Origin: Lumbricus rubellus
Lineage: Eukaryota > Annelida > Clitellata > Crassiclitellata > Lumbricidae
DNA: 64,000 nt
Reading direction: 5' to 3'
Assembly (NCBI GenBank): GCA_945859605.1
Contig: OX243811.1
Location: 62,542,976-62,606,975 of the forward strand
Position 1 is the first letter of the stretch; each line of letters starts with the position of its first letter. This document shows, in pieces, positions 58,782-64,000 of this stretch. The position numbers and the translations under genes were made by a program. The notes under the pieces are model-generated. The model was not told where the DNA came from, did not search any database, and saw nothing but the letters and a program-made list of their open reading frames with translations.

Positions 58782-61113
58782 TTCTCAGCTACATGTTTGT
58801 TTGTACATGTATATAATTGAATTGCTTAGATTCTCAGAATTTGCTAGAGAAAGGTGATAGACACATCTAACTGATGATGATGGTGTAGCTAACTAGGCCA
58901 TCTAACTAACATATCTAAATAAGTACATCGTGAGTTGGTTTTGGGCTGTTCATGGGAGATTATTGCTTAGTTTTAATGAATGATTGTGTGATAAGTATGT
59001 CAATATACGAGAAAAAATCATGTGACTATGAGATACTAATGTCTGGCTTTTTTGTGATTTTCATCAGAACCTGTTCTTGATGTGGAACCGCTGAGAAAGA
59101 TTGACGTAGCTCTTCCGCTACAAATCTACTCTCGACATCCAGTATGTTTTCACGTGTTTTTATTGTTGTTGTCTTTCTGGATTTCTCATGTACATGTGTG
59201 GTCGAATTTATATTTATGTGTTTTTGTAGAATATACAGTGCAGTGTTTATGTCCTCAGTCCTGATATGTCATTTAATTTACATCATTTTGTGCTTGTTTA
59301 AGGAAGATATTGTTTTTAACATATTAAATTGTGAGCTTACAGGCAAAATCAAACACATGCATGCATGCAAGCATGCATACATAGTTACAAACATATGCAC
59401 ATGCCATGCATACAATACATACAAGCTTATAAGCATACTTATATACCTACATTGTGATGTGTGGTGTTTCTTGTATTTTTAGTTCCAGATTCCTTGCCTG
59501 ATGATTGAATGCAATGCTGTTTCTGATGCCACCAAGGTTGTTGGTCTTATGAAGCACTGGTTACGACAAAATAAACATGGCAGAGTCATTGCCATTTACG
59601 AATCCGACAGAAGCAATAGAATTGGTAAAATATTCATGTAAAATATTAATTTCTTTTGTTTAAAGATAATAATAATAATAATAATTGATGTGGAACCTTC
59701 ATTGTTTCTGTCATCATTTTCAGTTTTACTCAGACATATAGGGAGTTGTTGCAGGCATCTGAAAGCTGTTCTTTTTCGCCGGATTTGGGCTGGAGGCACC
59801 TCTGAGTAGTTTATCTTGGTTGGAATTTATTTTTAGTCTTCTTGAAAAATGAATGCTGCATTTTGTCAATTTCCAATGTCCATCCATTTTTGTATCCTCT
59901 ATTGTCCACCACACACTCTATGTACGGAGTTATATGGTTAGAATTAACAACAATATTGCCAAAATTGATGGGGTGTTATGTGATGAAGAAACATTTTGAA
60001 CATTTATTTTCTAAGTTATTAAAAATAGTGAACATTGTCTTTTTAGGCTGAATATATCGGTGTGTGTTTTGATAAGTGTAAGAATTCCTCTTTTCTGTTT
60101 TTTGTAGAGGTACAAAAGTCTGTTTCAGAGTTCCTAAAATTCGTTCAGCTTTCGGTGAGCCTTATTCTTTTCACTCTTTCATTCTTTGAAGTATTTATGT
60201 AGCAACTCTTCAAGGAACTACTCAGAGGTGCTCCCGACTCCAACATGGCCAGAAAGAACAGTTTTTAAGTGCTTATAGAGTGTGTCAAAGAGTGAACAGG
60301 CACAGGTCAAGGCAGATTCTTAGAGATTCTTAATTGAAGTTCGGAACAAGTTGGATCACATGTAACAATATTTAGCTTTGGAATTGAAATGGTGCTTGTT
60401 ATTAACTTGTTCAACTGTGTTTTCTTCATTTTGTGACAATTGTAAGACTATTCACACAAATTTGTGTTCTACAGCTCAGTCAATTCATTAAATTATGGAT
60501 CCAGGTCAGGTGACATTTGATATTCATGAAATGACGTTCTACATCTCCATCAAATATCCAAGTCTCCGATAGTGTTATATCAGAATTTAACTTTTAACTG
60601 CCATTTTGTATGGTTATATAAATGTAAAGTTTATGAGACAGTTTCAAATTAAACATGTTATGTTTCATTTGTATAAATAATTAAATATATACAAATGCTG
60701 TGTTCTGTTTCTCAATCTGTAGAGTGAGCTGGTTGTGTTTGCTTACCTTGTTGATGTGGTCAGCAGTGGTGACCTGGTCTTGCTCACGACTTCTGTCTTG
60801 GCATTTCTAATGCGCCTTCATTGCCTCGACTTGTTCAGTTCAGTAAGTGCATTCAGATGCTTCAACTAAGTGCATTTTTATTCATGTGCATTAGAATTGC
60901 TTTGATGGTTTACTGCATAACATTCAAGATAGTGTCTAATTTTATTTTCTAGTCTAGATTGCCACTTTTGGCACCTGTCCAATCAATGACAGTTACAACT
61001 TAGTAAAGTTAGTGTGGTTTCAAAATCCATGATGTACCGGTATCTGACCAAAACCAGGATGTATATCCACGGATAAATGGGCCTGACCTGCGATAAATTT
61101 ATTGCATAGAACT

Positions 61114-61146
<33 letters not shown>

Positions 61147-63915
61147 TATATATTATAGCGCCTCTGAATAGCTAGTCTGTAAGAGGTGCTTTACAAATGT
61201 TCATATACCATACCATATATATATATAACATGTATGCTGTGTTATTATATACTGCGCAGTTGTCTTTGTAGAACAGCGTCTACCTGTACGAATCGTTGAG
61301 ACACAGGAAAATGGTTGAGTCTGTTGGAATGCGACATATCAAGCTGACTCGAGCATTAACGAACCCAGATCTGGTAAAATACAGAGCTTTCTTATTGTTT
61401 ACACGGTTCTTCGGGTATCACTCAAGATCTCATTGCCTTCTCTTTTATCTATCTTCTTTTTACTTTACACAAAGTTTTTAATCTGTTTACTTCCGTAGTC
61501 TCTCAGTTTCTTAATTTTTTTATTTTCATCATGATGATGTGAAGAATCAATTTCGTTTATTCTCAGTATCAAGAACCTTTTTTAATGTGACCTGTACCAG
61601 TGTCTCTGAAACCAGTGTAATATCTTATATCTTGATTAGTCAATAAACGAAGATACTACTAAGTTGAATGGCTACAACTTGCCATAGCCTTAAGGAATTT
61701 GGTATATCTGAATTACTGGGTATATAACTATATATTACTGTGTGTATTAAGGAAGTATCCACAATAAGTTACTGGGTACTACCTTAGGTCTTGCTCACAT
61801 AATGTAGAGATACCACATTGTGATTCGTTTATTGGAAAGGGATTTATCACCAGAATGTTGTATGGATTACTTATTTGATGAGCTATATTTTAGTAATTTC
61901 ATTCAGCTTGTGATTTTATTTGCACTTTTTAATTATCAATTATTACTTTGATGTATTATAATGATGTTTTGTGTCTCATTGTGCGTCTGCAAGTGGAGTA
62001 ATAAATAAAATACTTACTGACTTACTTATTTGCTGTAATAATAATAATGCCATAATAATGTTTGCTTGTGGAGATGAATGGCAAGTAATTGTTATGAGTG
62101 GCATTGTTGTTTCTTGTAGTTGCGTCATGGCACAACACAATTCCCCATTCCAAAGATGTTGCAGAGCATGCGTGTGGTACTGCCACCTGGTGAGACAAAG
62201 GAGAAACACAAAAGCGCCGATGTCCCTTGTGTTCCACTGCTACAAAAGGCCGTAGAGTCAGACAACTGCATCGCAAAAGTGTCTGCTGGAAACCATCGGA
62301 CACTGTACGTCGCTGCTCAAAATGTGGACACGCTAAACAGGTATTGCCTGCCGGTTGCAAGTAGATGGGAGTATTGGGCATGCTGAATACTGAGCACCTC
62401 TGAATTGTCTATGCTGCAAGAGGCGCTCTTTATATTTTTATGTACGATGCCCTTAATACAGTTTTCTTTACAACGTTCTTATTTTGACGAGCCTGATAAT
62501 GTAAGATTTGTTTACTGCAGAGTTGGACTGGGCATCTCCTAAATTGTTGTAATAAATGTATGAGTGTATGTGTGTGCGTATGGATGTACGTGTGTATGTA
62601 CGTATGAGCATAAAGTAAATAAGTAAGTAAGCAACCTTTATTTGCATCTGACAATCACACATGCATTACATTGCATAATAAAACGAATGCATACATTAAA
62701 AAAGCTATGATAGATAACAGCAGTTAAAGTCATGTATAGCTAAATATAATTGTTAATAAAACTATTTTTGGCCAAATTTGTTTTAATGAGAGACGGCTTG
62801 AAAGGATGTCCTCTCTTGCGGAGTAGATGCTTGTCCTCCTGAAGAGGTGGCAAGAGTTAATGAATGCAATGGCCGAAATATGTACACGGATGTATGTACA
62901 ATTGTGCATATATGTACCAGATATATGTACTGCATATATGTGTGCACAGACTATCTATTGAATATTAATTTGATGCCTCATGGATTACAGTGATTTCACC
63001 AAAGAAGGCTCTAGATTAGATTTTTTCCTAAAAGGTGCTGCATAAATATCTGTTTTTTACATTGCATGTAGATACCAGCAGCAGGTGCTTGAAGACCCAG
63101 ATCCTCCCGCATGTACAGTCAACCCTTCTGCATCCAACGCAAAACCTGGTTTCGCTGTTGCTCGAAAGAAGAGACTTCCATCAAGCAGTTTCAAGGTGTT
63201 GCCAAGTTGGATGATACGCAAACGAAAGAAGACTGCGGACGAGACGTTGGGGTCTGTTGCAGATGATGATGGCGCCAGTTGCTCGAAAATAAGTCGAAGG
63301 TCAGATGCTTCACCTGCATTATTGGCCGTGAGATGTGAGATGGGGGATACACTGTTCCTTTGTTTCCTGCTCTCACCTTTCTATTGGCTTCTTAAGACTG
63401 CTTTTCTCTGCATGGTCTGGGTACAGTGGATACTGGGTATGAAGTGCCTGTGAGTAGGAAACCCAGTGCCATCTTAGCACCATTTTCGAACCCAACGTTT
63501 CAATTCTGTTTCACATGGAAGTCATACATGCAGTGATTTTTCTGGTCATTTTAATGTGGGGCTCGTAGAATCTTGGGTCCCTGGAGCCCTATTACTCAGC
63601 ATTTCCATGCCATAGGATGGTGCTTAGAGACCTTGAGGGAGCAGTATATGAATTTCGATTGATTGATTATTGTGCTTTCTCTGAGGTATGATGTGTATAC
63701 CTTTGGTAAAGAAAATAATAATAGTAAAAATTTTAAATAATACATGAAATTGCTAGATTATATAATTGGTTGTTAATTGGAGTCATTGTTTTGCCATTGA
63801 CAGGCAAAGTTCGATACAACCTTCAACAGTTTACATCATGACGGAAGAGGAACTGCGGAAAACAGCGAAGATGATTTTGAGAGAGGTCGATTTCGTCCAT
63901 TTCACATTGTTCTAA
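56558..63915 (+). CDS. PNK-like P-loop kinase with putative Ku-binding motif
   Basis: Twelve exons with consistent phases: 56558-56614, 57645-57779, 57992-58069, 58562-58727, 59068-59141, 59483-59624, 60108-60154, 60723-60842, 61272-61373, 62120-62340, 63072-63299 and 63804-63915, giving about 493 residues. Walker A is GPPFVGKSS (15-23). VVVDDS (68-73) followed by R80, R81 and Y83 matches the polynucleotide-kinase pattern, and R102/R107 could form the lid. Residues about 165-285 (PCLMIEC, GRVIAIYESDR, VYLYESLRHRKMVESVGM) look like a HAD-type fold without its catalytic Asp pair; that is inference. Near the C-terminus FKVLPSWMIRKRKK (421-434) resembles the Ku80-binding motif of APLF and CYREN. 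Exon 12 may instead splice out at gtcgat (63886). Family name unknown to me; a DNA-end-processing role is inferred. Confidence 0.75.
56848..57132. mobile_element. MITE in first intron of the P-loop gene
   Basis: Inverted ends gtctcggtaaatcgtaaaca and gtatggcc are repeated in reverse at 57105-57132. The core holds a telomere-like ctaaccctaaaactaaccct stretch and two gaccctcacg repeats. No target duplication is obvious and no ORF is present. Confidence 0.75.
57133..57644. other. Rest of intron 1
   Basis: AT-rich intron sequence with a tactta-repeat patch at about 57440-57465. Nothing else supported. Confidence 0.5.
58320..58440. repeat. TA-rich tract in intron 3
   Basis: Interrupted (TA)n of about 120 bp in the intron before the fourth exon. 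Confidence 0.85.
58737..58778. repeat. (CA)n microsatellite in intron 4
   Basis: About 42 bp of pure CA beginning 9 bp after the exon 4 donor. Confidence 0.95.
61107..61240 (+). repeat. TA tract with embedded SINE tail
   Basis: (TA)n at 61107-61156, then atagcgcctctgaatagc and aagaggtgctttacaaatg, then more TA. It lies in intron 8 of the P-loop gene. Confidence 0.75.
62385..62450 (+). mobile_element. SINE/LINE tail fragment in intron 10
   Basis: tgagcacctctgaattgtc and aagaggcgctctttatat form the same tail hairpin as at 34610, 53320, 59785 and 61157. Confidence 0.5.
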
Positions 63916-64000
63916 ATATTGTAGCTTTTTATCAGCAATTTATATAGCTCCACTAAAACACCGATCCTCTTAGATTTGTTCAGCTGAATTGGTAGTCACT

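Overview
The window reads as nuclear DNA of a marine invertebrate deuterostome, most likely an echinoderm. The reasons are intron-containing genes with animal homologues, very dense microsatellites, abundant aggcct-rich intergenic DNA, a tRNA-derived SINE, and Ty3/gypsy, LINE, hAT-like and mariner-like elements. The species call is inference; the animal, intron-rich nature is visible directly. A 200-base run of N at 46244-46443 is an assembly gap.

Layout. 1-1163 (minus) holds an open reading frame that runs off the left edge and encodes a low-complexity protein I do not recognise. 1.4-5.4 kb is AT-rich or microsatellite sequence. 5379-13821 is one 8.4-kb near-perfect palindrome with AG/CT termini and a 6-bp target duplication, which are Polinton/Maverick-type hallmarks; each arm carries a 73-bp minisatellite. 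14751-15967 is a 40-bp satellite. 17.2-18.7 kb holds two mariner-like elements, one a DD37D transposase remnant sitting in a TACA microsatellite. 19.1-29.3 kb is a series of microsatellites and minisatellites (47-bp, 34-bp, TTA, CCT, CTGT and others). 30-34.4 kb carries hAT-like MITEs with 8-bp target duplications.

From about 33.35 to 52.93 kb lies a tandem segmental duplication. Each unit carries a two-exon PLPP6-like polyisoprenoid diphosphate phosphatase gene and the last exon of a PTRH1 peptidyl-tRNA hydrolase gene. Unit A has gained a 5'-truncated LINE, several MITEs and, inside the PLPP6 intron, a young Ty3/gypsy-type element that lacks integrase. Unit B has gained a different hAT-like MITE. 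Paralogous empty sites show exactly where some of these landed.

The right end is the best gene region. An intact five-exon PTRH1 gene (minus, 52709-56392) lies tail-to-tail with PLPP6 copy B. About 165 bp separates its start codon from that of a divergent 12-exon gene (56558-63915). That gene encodes a P-loop kinase with a polynucleotide-kinase-like pattern, a central region that may be a degenerate HAD fold, and a C-terminal LPSWM motif like the Ku-binding motif of APLF and CYREN. This possible DNA-end-joining factor is the most interesting gene in the window.
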